Part shown: one piece after another, positions 17,006 to 26,961 of the stretch
How positions within the stretch are numbered: position 1 is the stretch's first letter
Layout of the letters: the number at the start of each line of letters is the position of its first letter
Assembly: GCF_007341385.1 (NCBI RefSeq)
Contig: NZ_VJYD01000008.1
Span: 62,001 to 126,000, forward strand
Source: Flavobacterium daemonense
GTDB taxonomy: Bacteria; Bacteroidota; Bacteroidia; Flavobacteriales; Flavobacteriaceae
Direction of reading: 5' to 3'
DNA length: 64,000 nucleotides
The notes under the pieces: model-generated
Database searches by the model: none
Seen by the model: only the letters and a program-made list of their open reading frames with translations
What the model was told of the DNA's origin: nothing
Position numbers and translations under genes: made by a program

Positions 17006-17476
17006 TTAGTTTACAGAAATTAATTTCACATCAAAAATTAAAACCGAGCCTGCTGGTATTGCGCCAACATTGTAATCGCCATATGCTAAATGTGCTGGAA
17101 TGAAAAGTTTTCCGCTTCCACCTTCTTTAAACAACGGGATTCCTTCGATCCATCCAGGAATAACTTTACTTAAATAAAAAGTGGCTCCATTTACACTTTG
17201 ATCGAATACTTTGTCGTTTGTCAAATAACCTTTGTACGCAACCGTTACAGAAGATGTTGCGTCAGGCTGTTTGCCAGTTCCGGGCTCTGTAATGATGTAA
17301 TATAATCCCGAATCTGATCTTTGGGCTGTTAAGTTATTTTTAGCTAAATAATCTGTAATCTGTTTTTCGTTTTCTGCAGAATAATCTTTTGGAGGAGTTG
17401 TAGTAAAATCTTTATCAGAGTTTGTGCAAGAAATAAAAAGGGTTAATGTTAATAATGCAGTTAGTAATTTCTTCAT
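17006..17476 (-). CDS. FKBP-type peptidyl-prolyl isomerase lipoprotein
   Basis: 156 residues. A lipoprotein signal ends FISC (Cys17). After a short linker an FKBP domain fills the rest: GLYYIITEPGTG, VTVAYKGYLTNDKVFDQS, VIPGWIEGIPLFKEGG, and KLFIPAHLAYGD with final VLIFDVKLISVN. It probably assists folding of envelope proteins by cis/trans isomerisation of proline bonds. It resembles the Bacteroidota gliding-motility family proteins only in fold; I see no reason to call it a Gld protein. Confidence 0.88.
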   Translation of the reverse strand: MKKLLTALLTLTLFISCTNSDKDFTTTPPKDYSAENEKQITDYLAKNNLTAQRSDSGLYYIITEPGTGKQPDATSSVTVAYKGYLTNDKVFDQSVNGATFYLSKVIPGWIEGIPLFKEGGSGKLFIPAHLAYGDYNVGAIPAGSVLIFDVKLISVN

Positions 17477-17604
17477 TGTGGTATTTTTATTTTTTTGATG
17501 CCATAAATATATTTAATTCGTTTTTTGGTTTCAGTTATTTGGCATCTTTTTAACAATTATGTAGTAAACCTCGAACCTGAAACCTGAAACTTGAAACAAA
17601 AAAA

Positions 17605-19467
17605 CTATCCTTCAATCTTTGCAGAAAGTTCAAACCATCTTTCTTCTTTTGCGTCGATTTTATTTATGATATTTTGCAGTTCGTTTGCTTTCTTTTCAAT
17701 ATCAGCATCGGCAACTTTTCCGTCAGAGAATAATTGTTCGATTTTGCCTTTTTCTATTTCTAAATCTTTAATTTCTCTTTCAATTTTTTGATATTCTTTT
17801 TGCTCGTTAAAGCTTAGATTTCCAGTCGGATTATTTTGTTTCCAATCTTTCTTTTCCGCTTTGTTTTCTTCTTTTTGAGCAACATCGGCACTGTCTTCAT
17901 AAGCACGGAAATCAGAATAATTTCCTGGGAAATTCTCGATTTCGCCTTGTCCTCTGAAGACAAATAAATGATCGACAATTTTATCCATAAAATAACGGTC
18001 GTGCGAAACCACCAATAAACATCCCGGATAATCTAAAAGGAAGCTTTCCAGAACATTAAGTGTTACAATATCCAGATCGTTTGTAGGTTCATCAAGAATC
18101 AAAAAGTTCGGATTCTGAATCAAAACCGTACATAAATACAAACGTTTTAATTCACCTCCACTTAATTTTTCGACATAATCGTATTGTTTTTTAGCATCAA
18201 AAAGAAAACGCTCCAATAATTGTGAAGCAGAAATAATCTTTCCTTTTGCTAACGGAATATATTCTCCATATTCTTTTATAATATCAATTACGCGCTGTCC
18301 AGGTTTTGGGTTAATTCCAGATTGTGTATAATAACCAATTTTGATTGTATCACCTTTTACAACTCGGCCATTGTCTGGCGGAATTGTTCCGGTCAAAAGA
18401 TTTAAGAAAGTTGATTTTCCAGTTCCGTTTTTGCCAATAATTCCGATTCTTTCGCCACGCTGAAAATCAAAACTGAAATTATCCAGAATAACACGGTCTT
18501 TGAATTTTTTAGAAAGTTTGTGAAGCTCGATAATTTTGCTTCCCATTCTTTCCATATTAATTTCAAGCTCGACTTTGTTTTCTTTACGTCGACTTTGAGC
18601 TTTTTCTTTAATTACATAAAAATCATCCTGACGTGATTTAGATTTGGTTGTTCGCGCTTTTGGCTGGCGACGCATCCATTCTAATTCTTTTACAAATAAG
18701 TTTTTAGCTTTGTCAATACTAGAATTTTCAGAAGTTATTCGTTCTTCTTTTTTCTCTAAATAATAAGAGTAATTTCCTTTGTATTGGTATAATTTTCCGT
18801 TGTCTAATTCGATAATCTCATTGCAAACACGCTCTAAAAAGAAACGGTCGTGCGTTACCATAAATAAGGTAATGTTCTCTTTAGCAAAGTAACTTTCAAG
18901 CCATTCGATCATTTCGAGATCTAAATGATTGGTTGGCTCATCCAGAATCAATAAATCTGGACGATTAATTAATATGATAGCCAGAGAAAGACGTTTTTTT
19001 TGTCCCCCTGAAAGATTTTTTACTTTTAGTTTGAAATCTTCTAGTTTTAATTTGAACAGAATTTGTTTGTATTGCGTTTCAAAATCCCATGCATTATGCT
19101 GGTCCATGGCGTCGAAAGCTTTTTGGTAAGCTTCTTCATCATTTGGGTTTTCAAGCGCTTTTTCGTACGCTTCAATTACTTTCAGTGTTTCGTTATCTGA
19201 AGCAAAAATGCTTTCTTCGATTGTAAGTTCATCCTGCAGATTATTATCCTGTGAAAGAAATGCCATTCTGATTCCTTTTCTCAAAACAACTTGACCAGTA
19301 TCTGGCTCGTCTAAGCCATTAATTATGCTCATAATGGTAGTTTTACCAGAACCATTTTTGGCAATAAATGCAATTTTTTGATCTTTATTGATTCCAAAAG
19401 AAATGTTGTCAAAAAGGACTCTTTCACCAAAAGACTTCGATATATTTTCTACAGATAAGTAATTCAC
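17605..19467 (-). CDS. ABC-F family ATPase (Uup/EttA-like)
   Basis: 620 residues with two ABC domains in one chain and no membrane segment, the ABC-F plan. First Walker A AKNGSGKTT (about 36-44) and signature LSGGQKKRLSLA; second Walker A GKNGTGKST and signature LSGGELKRLYLC, each with LILDEPTNHLD or LILDEPTNDLD. A basic linker (WMRRQPKARTTKSKSRQDDF) separates the domains. The C-terminal charged coiled coil (about 550-620) is the Uup-type DNA/ribosome-binding tail. Such proteins act on ribosomes; Uup itself also affects precise excision of transposons. Single gene with promoter box at 19527-19534. Confidence 0.9.
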   Translation of the reverse strand: MNYLSVENISKSFGERVLFDNISFGINKDQKIAFIAKNGSGKTTIMSIINGLDEPDTGQVVLRKGIRMAFLSQDNNLQDELTIEESIFASDNETLKVIEAYEKALENPNDEEAYQKAFDAMDQHNAWDFETQYKQILFKLKLEDFKLKVKNLSGGQKKRLSLAIILINRPDLLILDEPTNHLDLEMIEWLESYFAKENITLFMVTHDRFFLERVCNEIIELDNGKLYQYKGNYSYYLEKKEERITSENSSIDKAKNLFVKELEWMRRQPKARTTKSKSRQDDFYVIKEKAQSRRKENKVELEINMERMGSKIIELHKLSKKFKDRVILDNFSFDFQRGERIGIIGKNGTGKSTFLNLLTGTIPPDNGRVVKGDTIKIGYYTQSGINPKPGQRVIDIIKEYGEYIPLAKGKIISASQLLERFLFDAKKQYDYVEKLSGGELKRLYLCTVLIQNPNFLILDEPTNDLDIVTLNVLESFLLDYPGCLLVVSHDRYFMDKIVDHLFVFRGQGEIENFPGNYSDFRAYEDSADVAQKEENKAEKKDWKQNNPTGNLSFNEQKEYQKIEREIKDLEIEKGKIEQLFSDGKVADADIEKKANELQNIINKIDAKEERWFELSAKIEG

Positions 19468-19526
19468 TTTGTAAATTCTAAGTTATAAAATGTAAGTTAT
19501 GAAGTTTTGAAAACATAACTTTTTTG

Positions 19527-19534
19527 CAAAAGTA
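19527..19534 (-). promoter_or_regulatory. -7 promoter box of the ABC-F gene
   Basis: The minus strand reads TACTTTTG, 60 bases before the ATG at 19467. Confidence 0.5.
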
Positions 19535-19558
19535 AACTATTATCTCCCCATTTGCGAA

Positions 19559-20524
19559 TTATTTGTGAACATAGGATTTTAAAACTGGATTCAGATCTAA
19601 ATAATGAATTTGTGCTGGAACATTTATAATAGGTTTCCGAATCAATGTTTCGTTTGTTAAATAATAATGAAGACCATCTGTAGTTGTAATTCCTTCAATT
19701 TGATGAAATGGAAGTTGAAGGTCAATTCTGCGCTTATTTCCCGACAGAAAATCATTGTTTTTAAAATCATATAATAAATAAAGAAACGGTTTGCCAAATT
19801 TTGAATAACCGCAAAGGACAATAAGTTTTTTTGATTCTAAATAGGTTGCACCTGTTACCAAGCCTTTTGTATCAAATGTTTGTTTTAATTGAGCAATATG
19901 ATTTCCAGATTGATTTGGCAACGTATAAATACTCGTTTTAGATGATTGCCATTGTTTTGTAAAAAGAAAAATACTATCTTTAGTTACTATAAAAGCTTCA
20001 CAGTCAAAATTTGTACTATTGGATTTTTTCGATGAAAAATCAGTTTGATTCGAATATTTGAAGGAAATGATTTCGATTGTTGGCTTTTCATCAAAGAAAG
20101 TTTTTTTATTGATTTTTAAAATGTTTAGATCGGTTCTATTGCCGGTATTATTATTTCCAAAATCGCCAATATAAATATGAGAACTGTCCTGCGAAATCTC
20201 TTCCCAATCGTGATTTGCGGTGTTATCCAAGAAAATTCTTTTTTGAATTATGCCTAATGTGTCTAATCCATAAATATGTTTATCGTGATCGTCATTATGT
20301 GTCCAAATCAAGCCGTTAAACGAAATTAGCCCAGAAGTTTCTTTAACTGTATCACTTAACCTTACTGAATATTTTGGTTTTATTTTAAAAGATTGATATT
20401 GACAATTTCCGTTGTTTATAACAGCCGTTGAATTAAAATTGCTTGCATTAGAATCAGTACAGCCCTTAATCTGAGAATAGGTAAAATTAAAGAGTAATAA
20501 AAAAAAGAAAAGTGATTTTTTCAT
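19559..20524 (-). CDS. secreted beta-propeller-like protein
   Basis: 321 residues. A signal peptide (ends TYSQ) is followed by GCTDSNASNFNSTAVINNG and a later Cys-Gln-Tyr, the short Cys-bounded motif common in secreted Bacteroidota proteins. The remainder has repeated beta-strand segments with Asp/Asn turns (HNDDHDKHIYGLD, YIGDFGNNNTGNR, GATYLESKKLIVLCGY), suggesting a propeller of the phytase or esterase-like type. I cannot name a substrate. Promoter box at 20553-20560. Confidence 0.6.
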   Translation of the reverse strand: MKKSLFFFLLLFNFTYSQIKGCTDSNASNFNSTAVINNGNCQYQSFKIKPKYSVRLSDTVKETSGLISFNGLIWTHNDDHDKHIYGLDTLGIIQKRIFLDNTANHDWEEISQDSSHIYIGDFGNNNTGNRTDLNILKINKKTFFDEKPTIEIISFKYSNQTDFSSKKSNSTNFDCEAFIVTKDSIFLFTKQWQSSKTSIYTLPNQSGNHIAQLKQTFDTKGLVTGATYLESKKLIVLCGYSKFGKPFLYLLYDFKNNDFLSGNKRRIDLQLPFHQIEGITTTDGLHYYLTNETLIRKPIINVPAQIHYLDLNPVLKSYVHK

Positions 20525-20552
20525 TTGTAAAAAATTTCTTTAATAGATTAAG

Positions 20553-20560
20553 CAAAAGTA
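20553..20560 (-). promoter_or_regulatory. -7 promoter box of the beta-propeller gene
   Basis: The minus strand reads TACTTTTG, 29 bases before the ATG at 20524. Confidence 0.55.
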
Positions 20561-20721
20561 ATTTTTAATAGTGTGAACTTGGTTGATTTTTCTTTTTAAA
20601 AATATTTTTTTAAGTATTTTTTAAAATTACACAGCTAGCTGAAAACTATAGGTTGACGGTTAATTTATATTAAGTTAGGACAATTCTGACTTTGCGCCTT
20701 TTAGTATTCAAATTAGTATAG

Positions 20722-20729
20722 TACTTTTG
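20722..20729 (+). promoter_or_regulatory. candidate promoter of the polysaccharide locus
   Basis: TACTTTTG matches TAnnTTTG about 247 bases before the first gene start. A nearer candidate, TAATTTTG, is at 20939-20946. I cannot tell which is used. Confidence 0.4.
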
Positions 20730-20975
20730 AAGCAAATATTTTGGTGGTACTCTTGTTAATAAGTATGTTACGAAAATAAAAGTAAGTTTATTTTTGTTAA
20801 ATTTTCTTTTTAAAAATATTCAAAAGAAAAATAACAGTAAAAATAAACTCATAAAAAATACTCGATATACGTCTCATATGTGATTGTCAAATTTCAACTT
20901 ATGGGAGTCGGAAGGGCGAAGCCGTGTATTGAAGTTTGTAATTTTGTAATATTGAAAAGAAATGCATTTTTAAAC

Positions 20976-21401
20976 ATGAGAATAGGAATTACATTTAGTG
21001 CATTTGATCTTTTGCATGCCGGACATATCAAGATGTTAGAAGAAGCAAAATGCCAATGCGATTATTTAATAGTTGGCTTACAGACCGACCCAGCCTTAGA
21101 CCGTCCTGAAAAAAACAGCCCAACTCAAACTGTTGTAGAGAGATATATACAACTAAAAGGTTGTAGATTTGTTGATGAAATTATTCCTTATACTACAGAA
21201 CGAGATTTAGATGATATTTTGCGTGCATTTAAAATAGATGTTCGTATACTTGGAGATGAATATAAAGATAAAAATTTTTCTGGAAGATCATTTTGTGAAT
21301 CAAAAGGAATTGAATTGTACTTTAATAAGAGAGATCACCGTTTTTCAAGCAGTGGTTTAAGAAAAGAAGTTGCTGGAAAAGAGTTAAGCAGGGTTAAATA
21401 A
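20976..21401 (+). CDS. cytidylyltransferase-like nucleotidyltransferase
   Basis: 141 residues from MRIGITFSAFDLLHAGHIK; the frame stays open upstream but this start has the conserved beginning. FDLLHAGHIKML is the HxGH nucleotide-binding motif of the cytidylyltransferase superfamily, followed by VGLQTDP and a late SSSGLRKEV that resembles the STTxIK motif of glycerol-3-phosphate cytidylyltransferase (TagD). It probably makes an NDP-activated precursor for the surface polymer, possibly CDP-glycerol. No CDP-glycerol transferase is visible here, so the substrate is uncertain. First gene of the locus, 14 bases before fcl. Confidence 0.8.
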   Translation: MRIGITFSAFDLLHAGHIKMLEEAKCQCDYLIVGLQTDPALDRPEKNSPTQTVVERYIQLKGCRFVDEIIPYTTERDLDDILRAFKIDVRILGDEYKDKNFSGRSFCESKGIELYFNKRDHRFSSSGLRKEVAGKELSRVK

Positions 21402-21415
21402 TTATAAATCATCGA

Positions 21416-22366
21416 ATGGATAAAGATAGCAAAATCTACATTGCAGGACATAACGGAATGGTTGGAAGTGCAATTTGGAGAACATTGTCAACTCTAGGGT
21501 TTAACAATCTAATAGGAAAGTCTAGTAAAGAATTAGATCTTAGAAATCAACAAGAAGTTCTTGATTTTATGAGTCAAGAAAAGCCGGAGGTTATTATCGA
21601 TGCGGCAGCTCGTGTAGGAGGTATTTTGGCAAATAATGACTATCCATATCAATTTATTATGGAGAACATGCAAATTCAGAATAACTTAATTGATGCTGCT
21701 TTACAAAATAATGTTCAAAAATTTATTTTTCTTGGGAGTTCTTGCATATATCCAAAATTAGCTCAACAGCCTTTAAAAGAAGATTACTTGTTGACTGATT
21801 CACTTGAACCTACAAACGAATGGTATGCCATAGCAAAAATAACAGGTGTAAAAGCATGCGAGGCAATTCGAAAACAATTTGGAAAGGACTTTGTGAGTTT
21901 AATGCCTACTAATTTGTACGGCACTCATGATAATTTTGACTTAAACACTTCACATGTTTTACCCGCAATGATTAGAAAATTTCATGAAGCCAAAATTAAT
22001 AATCATGCACCCGTGTCCCTGTGGGGTAGCGGAACTCCAATGCGAGAGTTTTTATTCGTAGACGATATGGCTCGCGCAGTAGTCTTTGCTTTAGAAAATA
22101 GATTACCTGATTATTTGTACAATGTAGGTACGGGCACAGATTTGACGATTAAACAACTTGCAGAAACTATCCAAAAAATTATAGGACATAAAGGCGAAAT
22201 TATTTGGGATACAAGTAAACCAGACGGTACCCCAAGAAAATTAATGGACGTTTCTAAAATGCATGATTTAGGTTGGAAACACCAAATAGAACTTCATGAT
22301 GGAATTCAAAAAACGTATGATTGGTTTTTAGAAAATGCAACCACTTTTAAACAAGTAAAAATGTAG
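21416..22366 (+). CDS. fcl: GDP-L-fucose synthase
   Basis: 316-residue SDR enzyme. It epimerises and reduces GDP-4-keto-6-deoxymannose to GDP-L-fucose with NADPH. The Rossmann motif is AGHNGMVGSAI (about 10-20), with VGGILANN, the catalytic triad region LGSSCIYPK (Ser) and the YAIAKITG Tyr-x-x-x-Lys. The later FLFVDDMARAVVFAL and GTGTDLTIKQLAE are typical of the family. It works directly after gmd, the next gene. Eighty bases separate them. Confidence 0.95.
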   Translation: MDKDSKIYIAGHNGMVGSAIWRTLSTLGFNNLIGKSSKELDLRNQQEVLDFMSQEKPEVIIDAAARVGGILANNDYPYQFIMENMQIQNNLIDAALQNNVQKFIFLGSSCIYPKLAQQPLKEDYLLTDSLEPTNEWYAIAKITGVKACEAIRKQFGKDFVSLMPTNLYGTHDNFDLNTSHVLPAMIRKFHEAKINNHAPVSLWGSGTPMREFLFVDDMARAVVFALENRLPDYLYNVGTGTDLTIKQLAETIQKIIGHKGEIIWDTSKPDGTPRKLMDVSKMHDLGWKHQIELHDGIQKTYDWFLENATTFKQVKM

Positions 22367-22446
22367 TTTTTAGAGAAGATTTAAAATAAAAATTAAATTT
22401 TGCTATAAGCTAAAAGCTAGTGACAAATCAAAATAACAAACAGTAA

Positions 22447-23529
22447 ATGAACACACAAAAGATTGCACTTATAACAGGAATTACAGGTCAAGACGGATCA
22501 TATTTAGCAGAATTGTTACTGGAAAAGGGATATCAAGTACATGGGGTTAAAAGACGTGCTTCGTCTTTTAATACACAACGAATAGATCATATTTATCAAG
22601 ATCAACATGAGACACACGTAAATTTTATGTTGCATTATGGTGATTTGACAGATTCTACAAATATTATCCGCATTATTCAAGAAGTTCAGCCAGATGAGAT
22701 TTATAATTTAGGTGCAATGTCTCACGTAAAAGTGTCTTTTGATTCTCCAGAATATGTGGCAAATGTTGATGGAATTGGTACTTTAAGAATATTAGAAGCG
22801 GTAAGAATATTGGGCTTGGAAAAAAAGACAAGAATTTATCAAGCTTCAACTTCCGAGCTTTATGGCGGTATGCCAGAAAATAAAAATGAAAAGGGATTCT
22901 ACGATGAAAATTCTCCTTTTTATCCACGTTCTCCTTATGGAGTTGCCAAAATATATGGTTTTTGGATTACTAAAAATTACCGTGAAGCCTATAACATGTT
23001 TGCATGTAATGGAATTTTATTCAATCACGAATCGCCGAGACGTGGTGAAACTTTCGTGACCCGTAAAATAACTATGGCAACAGCAGCTATAGCGAAAGGA
23101 AAACAAGATTGTCTCTATCTTGGGAATTTAAATGCACAAAGAGATTGGGGACATGCCAAGGATTATGTTGAAGCCATGTGGAGGATTCTGCAACAAGATA
23201 CTCCTGAGGATTATGTCATCGCAACAGGAGTAACCACTTATATTCGTGACTTTGTAATTATGGCATTTTCTGAAGTTGGTATCACACTTACTTTTGAAGG
23301 TGAGAATGAAAATGAAGTTGCAAAAGTGGCTTCTTGCAATAATCCGTTATATCAACTTGAAATTGGTAAAGTGGTAGTTCGTGTAGATCCTGACTATTAC
23401 CGTCCTACTGAAGTCGATTTGTTGATTGGAGATCCTACCAAATCAAAAACAAAACTTGGTTGGAAACCTCAATACAATTTGGTGGCTTTGGTGAAGGAGA
23501 TGATGGAAAATGATTTGAAATTGGTCTAA
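22447..23529 (+). CDS. gmd: GDP-mannose 4,6-dehydratase
   Basis: 360-residue SDR enzyme that converts GDP-D-mannose to GDP-4-keto-6-deoxy-D-mannose with bound NADP. Seen: [15 protein letters not shown] (NADP site, about 10-24), [23 protein letters not shown] and the active-site [19 protein letters not shown]. The substrate loop [17 protein letters not shown] and the end [14 protein letters not shown] are diagnostic. With fcl it supplies GDP-fucose, so the polymer made by this locus probably contains fucose or another 6-deoxyhexose. Confidence 0.96.
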   Translation: MNTQKIALITGITGQDGSYLAELLLEKGYQVHGVKRRASSFNTQRIDHIYQDQHETHVNFMLHYGDLTDSTNIIRIIQEVQPDEIYNLGAMSHVKVSFDSPEYVANVDGIGTLRILEAVRILGLEKKTRIYQASTSELYGGMPENKNEKGFYDENSPFYPRSPYGVAKIYGFWITKNYREAYNMFACNGILFNHESPRRGETFVTRKITMATAAIAKGKQDCLYLGNLNAQRDWGHAKDYVEAMWRILQQDTPEDYVIATGVTTYIRDFVIMAFSEVGITLTFEGENENEVAKVASCNNPLYQLEIGKVVVRVDPDYYRPTEVDLLIGDPTKSKTKLGWKPQYNLVALVKEMMENDLKLV

Positions 23530-23645
23530 TTTTTTTTAATACTGTCAATAAAGATTTTTTGAAAGCGAGAACTTTTTAATTAGGAAAAATTTTATAAAAT
23601 AATAAAAGAAATATTCAACGAGAGTAAATAAAATTTATTTTATAA

Positions 23646-25004
23646 ATGTTTAAAAAAATACAATTGAAGTTTAATTCTTTTTTTTCTGAAGGGCATAGTA
23701 GAACACTTTTAGCAAAAAAAAATATTGCAGCTTCGTTTTTAATAAAAGCCGGAAGTATTTTTGTAGGACTATTACTGATTCCTATGACGATAAACTATAT
23801 TAATCCAACACAATATGGCATTTGGTTAACTTTGAGTTCCTTAATTAGTTGGTTTAGTTTTTTTGATATAGGTTTGGGTAATGGATTAAAAAATAAATTG
23901 GCTGAGGCAAAAGCCTTGAATCAAATCAAAAAAAGTCAGATTTATATTAGTACCACTTACGCATTATTAACTTTAATTTCTGCATTTATATTTTTACTTT
24001 TTTTCTGTATAAACCCATTTTTGGATTGGAAATTTATTTTAAATATATCGCACGATGATCAATCATTAGAAAAGGTTGTTCTTATTATTGTTGGCTTTTT
24101 TTGTGTTTCTTTTGTAATACAATTAATTAACACAATATTGATTGCGAATCATAAATCCGCTAAATCATCTCTGATTAGTTTAATTGGATCATTTCTTAGT
24201 TTACTTATTATTTTTGTGTTATCTAAATATACAAAAGCAACCCTAATTAAATTGGTTATGGTTTTGTTAGGAATACCACTTTTGGTACAGGTTGTATTTA
24301 CAATCTGGTTATTTAAGACAAGTCTTTCTGATTTGGCTCCTACCTATAACCAAATTGATTTAAAATATACGAAAGAACTTTTAAGTATTGGAGGTGTTTT
24401 TTTTATCATTCAGATTGGTGCCGTAGTACTGTTTCAAACAGACAACATTGTCATTACGCAATTATTTGGACCTAAAGAAGTGACGGTTTTTAATATCGCA
24501 TACAAGCTTTTTTCTGTTATTATAATGATTTTTACAATAATTATTACCCCTTTTTGGAGTTCATTCACTGATGCATATGCACAAAACGATTTGAAGTGGA
24601 TAAATGAAATAATTTTAAAAATGCAAAAATACTGGTTATTGTTGGTAGTTCTGACTGTATTCTTACTAATCATATCTCCAGTTGTTTTTAGATTATGGCT
24701 AGGAGAGAAAGTTGAAATACCTTTAAGATTGTCTATAGCTATGACATTTTATGTACTTGCATATACTTGGCAGACAATTCATGTTTTTTTGCTAAATGGA
24801 ATAGGCAAAATTAGATTACAACTTTACTTAGTTGTTATCAGCGCGGTCATGAATATACCTATTGCTGTTTATTTAGGAAAAAAAATAGGATTAGCTGGGA
24901 TCACTTTCTCTAATGCAATACTGTTTCTGATTATGGGTGTTGTTTTTTCTATCCAATGTAAAAAAATATTAAATAATACTGCGACAGGAATATGGGGAAA
25001 ATAA
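23646..25004 (+). CDS. oligosaccharide flippase (Wzx-like)
   Basis: 452-residue MATE/MOP-fold membrane protein with about 12-14 hydrophobic helices. The start [19 protein letters not shown] and [14 protein letters not shown] are typical of polysaccharide transporters. It would flip undecaprenyl-linked repeat units to the periplasm. It lies in the biosynthesis locus and overlaps the following acetyltransferase gene by 13 bases. AT content rises visibly from here to about 31 kb, as often seen in serotype-variable regions. Confidence 0.85.
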   Translation: MFKKIQLKFNSFFSEGHSRTLLAKKNIAASFLIKAGSIFVGLLLIPMTINYINPTQYGIWLTLSSLISWFSFFDIGLGNGLKNKLAEAKALNQIKKSQIYISTTYALLTLISAFIFLLFFCINPFLDWKFILNISHDDQSLEKVVLIIVGFFCVSFVIQLINTILIANHKSAKSSLISLIGSFLSLLIIFVLSKYTKATLIKLVMVLLGIPLLVQVVFTIWLFKTSLSDLAPTYNQIDLKYTKELLSIGGVFFIIQIGAVVLFQTDNIVITQLFGPKEVTVFNIAYKLFSVIIMIFTIIITPFWSSFTDAYAQNDLKWINEIILKMQKYWLLLVVLTVFLLIISPVVFRLWLGEKVEIPLRLSIAMTFYVLAYTWQTIHVFLLNGIGKIRLQLYLVVISAVMNIPIAVYLGKKIGLAGITFSNAILFLIMGVVFSIQCKKILNNTATGIWGK

Positions 25005-25639
25005 ATTTAACATATATTTTTAAAAATATTTATAAACTTATAAAAGTAGTTTTAACTAGGAAAGAGGTCAATTGGGATTGTTTGTCACTAAAAATTTTCG
25101 ATTCAGAAATTAGTAAGGAAGCTAAAATTTATAGCCCTTGCTCTATCAATAAAATATCAGTCGGCAGAGGCACATACATTAGTATGAATTCGAGTATTTC
25201 ATATACAAAAATTGGTAAATTTTGTTCAATAGGACCAAATTTAATTTGTGGTTGGGGAATTCATCCTCTGCAAGGGATTTCAACATCACCAGTTTTCTAT
25301 TCATCTCAAAAGCAAGCTGAATTTTCTTTTTCTAGTAAAACTAAAATTGATGAACGAAAAGAGATAATAATTGGAAATGATGTTTTTATTGGAGCAAATG
25401 TTACAATATTAGACGGCGTGACAATTGGTAACGGAGCAGTAATAGGTGCGGGTGCTGTTGTTAATAAAGATATTCCTCCATATGCCATTGCAGTTGGTTG
25501 TCCGATTCAAGTAATTAAATTTCGTTTCCCAAAGGAAACAATAGAAAAATTGATGGTTACTAAGTGGTGGGATTATAATGACGAGAAATTAAAAGAAGTA
25601 GAAAAAAAAATTTTTGAAGTAGAAAAGTTTATACGTTAG
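24992..25639 (+). CDS. left-handed beta-helix O-acetyltransferase
   Basis: 215 residues with many hexapeptide repeats (I/V-G-x-x-x-x): [44 protein letters not shown]. The insertion with [14 protein letters not shown] and the tail [10 protein letters not shown] place it in the CatB/xenobiotic acyltransferase group. Most likely it acetylates a sugar of the repeat unit using acetyl-CoA; the acceptor is unknown. Its start lies within the end of the flippase gene, indicating coupled translation. Confidence 0.85.
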   Translation: MGKINLTYIFKNIYKLIKVVLTRKEVNWDCLSLKIFDSEISKEAKIYSPCSINKISVGRGTYISMNSSISYTKIGKFCSIGPNLICGWGIHPLQGISTSPVFYSSQKQAEFSFSSKTKIDERKEIIIGNDVFIGANVTILDGVTIGNGAVIGAGAVVNKDIPPYAIAVGCPIQVIKFRFPKETIEKLMVTKWWDYNDEKLKEVEKKIFEVEKFIR

Positions 25640-25689
25640 TATATTATCCTTTATTTAAAAACGGAGTTTAGATCTATTGAACTATATCA

Positions 25690-26961
25690 ATGAAATTTTT
25701 GTTTAAAAGAAAAAACATCAATTATTTGTATGTTTTTTTAATAATTGGCTACTCAACAATTCCTTTATTAAGAAATGTTTTTATTGGATATATTTGTTTT
25801 TTTTTAGCTGTCTTTCACGTTGGGGAATTAATAAAATACAGACAAATTTTATTTTTAATTTTTTCCCTCTTTTTATTAGAAATCTATCATTTATTCTATT
25901 TTGCACCTGATTATGATATATCTGTTGTTAGGACTGTTTTGTTTTCATTTATCATTGGTTTTGGTTTTGCTAATCAATGTAGATTTTCATTTTTAATTAT
26001 ATACATAAAAATTATTCACTTTTTCTCAATCGTGAGTTTGGTTATATTTACAATGTTGATAATTTCCGAATCACTAGTGAAAAAGATAGAGTCTTTTTTT
26101 GACCCTGCCTTCAAACTTCAATATTTAGTTTATGACAGTGACATAACACAAGTAAATCCTATCTTTTATAATTTTGATTATAATTTTTACAATGTTCGTA
26201 ATAATGGACCTTTTTGGGAACCAACAATATTTGCTGCCCTACTCATTCTCTCAATCATTTTTAATATTATCATCTTTAAGGACACCAAAAATAAATATCT
26301 CATCGTTAGTTTAATTACTTTAATAACGACGTTTTCATCTACTGGGTACATTGCTGCTGTTGTTTTAATGATTATGATATTATTGTTTTCGGATAAGATA
26401 AAACTTCATTCTAAAATATTATTAATTACAATTTTTCTCGGAATATTTTTTACGATATACAATAATACATCATTCCTAGAGAAGAAAATAACATCAGAGT
26501 ATTCTGATAGAAATGAAACTATTTTTGATAAAGGAGGAGATTCAAGAATAGCCAGTATGATTCTTGATTGGAAGGAAATTACAGAAAAACCAGAGTATTT
26601 TGTTTTTGGTAAAGGAACAGATAAAAGAACTCGAATTGGAACCAGAGATAAAAATGTATTAAGAAACAATGGTTTTACCGCTTTGTTAGTACAAAGAGGA
26701 ATTTTCTTTTTGCTTTTTTATTTGTTTGGGATTTACTACACATTTTATGTGTTATGTAAATTAAATGGAAGAAACACGATGATGGCTTTAGCTTTTTTGC
26801 TGTCAATTTTGATTTTAAGTTTTAGTGAAATTCTTTTTGACCTAGTTGTCTTTCATGTGATTGTATTTTTAGGTTTTGTTTTAAGATATAATTTAATCAA
26901 CAAGAAAAAAATAATTACCAATGCCAATAGTATCAATAATTACTTGTACTTGGAACAGTGA
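25690..26961 (+). CDS. O-antigen/exopolysaccharide polymerase (Wzy-like)
   Basis: 423 residues with around ten hydrophobic segments and a large periplasmic loop containing EKPEYFVFGKGTDKRTRIG, DNNGFT-like motifs (LRNNGFTALLVQRG) and SSTGYIAAVVLM. This plan matches Wzy/WaaL-type polymerases, which have low sequence identity, so the call rests on topology and position. It would link repeat units in the periplasm. The last 41 bases overlap the next glycosyltransferase gene in another frame. Confidence 0.7.
   Translation: MKFLFKRKNINYLYVFLIIGYSTIPLLRNVFIGYICFFLAVFHVGELIKYRQILFLIFSLFLLEIYHLFYFAPDYDISVVRTVLFSFIIGFGFANQCRFSFLIIYIKIIHFFSIVSLVIFTMLIISESLVKKIESFFDPAFKLQYLVYDSDITQVNPIFYNFDYNFYNVRNNGPFWEPTIFAALLILSIIFNIIIFKDTKNKYLIVSLITLITTFSSTGYIAAVVLMIMILLFSDKIKLHSKILLITIFLGIFFTIYNNTSFLEKKITSEYSDRNETIFDKGGDSRIASMILDWKEITEKPEYFVFGKGTDKRTRIGTRDKNVLRNNGFTALLVQRGIFFLLFYLFGIYYTFYVLCKLNGRNTMMALAFLLSILILSFSEILFDLVVFHVIVFLGFVLRYNLINKKKIITNANSINNYLYLEQ

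Larger units (their letters stand above)
20525..20975. other. long divergent leader region of the polysaccharide locus
   Basis: 451 bases without a gene. It holds the minus-strand -7 box at 20553-20560, a plus-strand -7 box at 20722-20729, a 19-base direct repeat (TTTTCTTTTTAAAAATATT) at 20588-20606 and 20802-20820, an ops-like GGCGAAGCCGTG at 20915-20926, and a second candidate box TAATTTTG at 20939-20946. The plus-strand leader would be about 240 bases if transcription starts from the first box. Confidence 0.5.

Noticed and set aside
20588..20820. 19-base direct repeat TTTTCTTTTTAAAAATATT twice in the polysaccharide leader
   Set aside because: Low-complexity AT sequence of this kind arises by chance in so AT-rich a spacer, and no gene or motif is attached to it.
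26921..26961. 41-base overlap of the polymerase and next glycosyltransferase gene, possible frameshift
   Set aside because: Both proteins have complete expected ends and starts, and short overlaps recur in this locus, so it is more likely real than an error.
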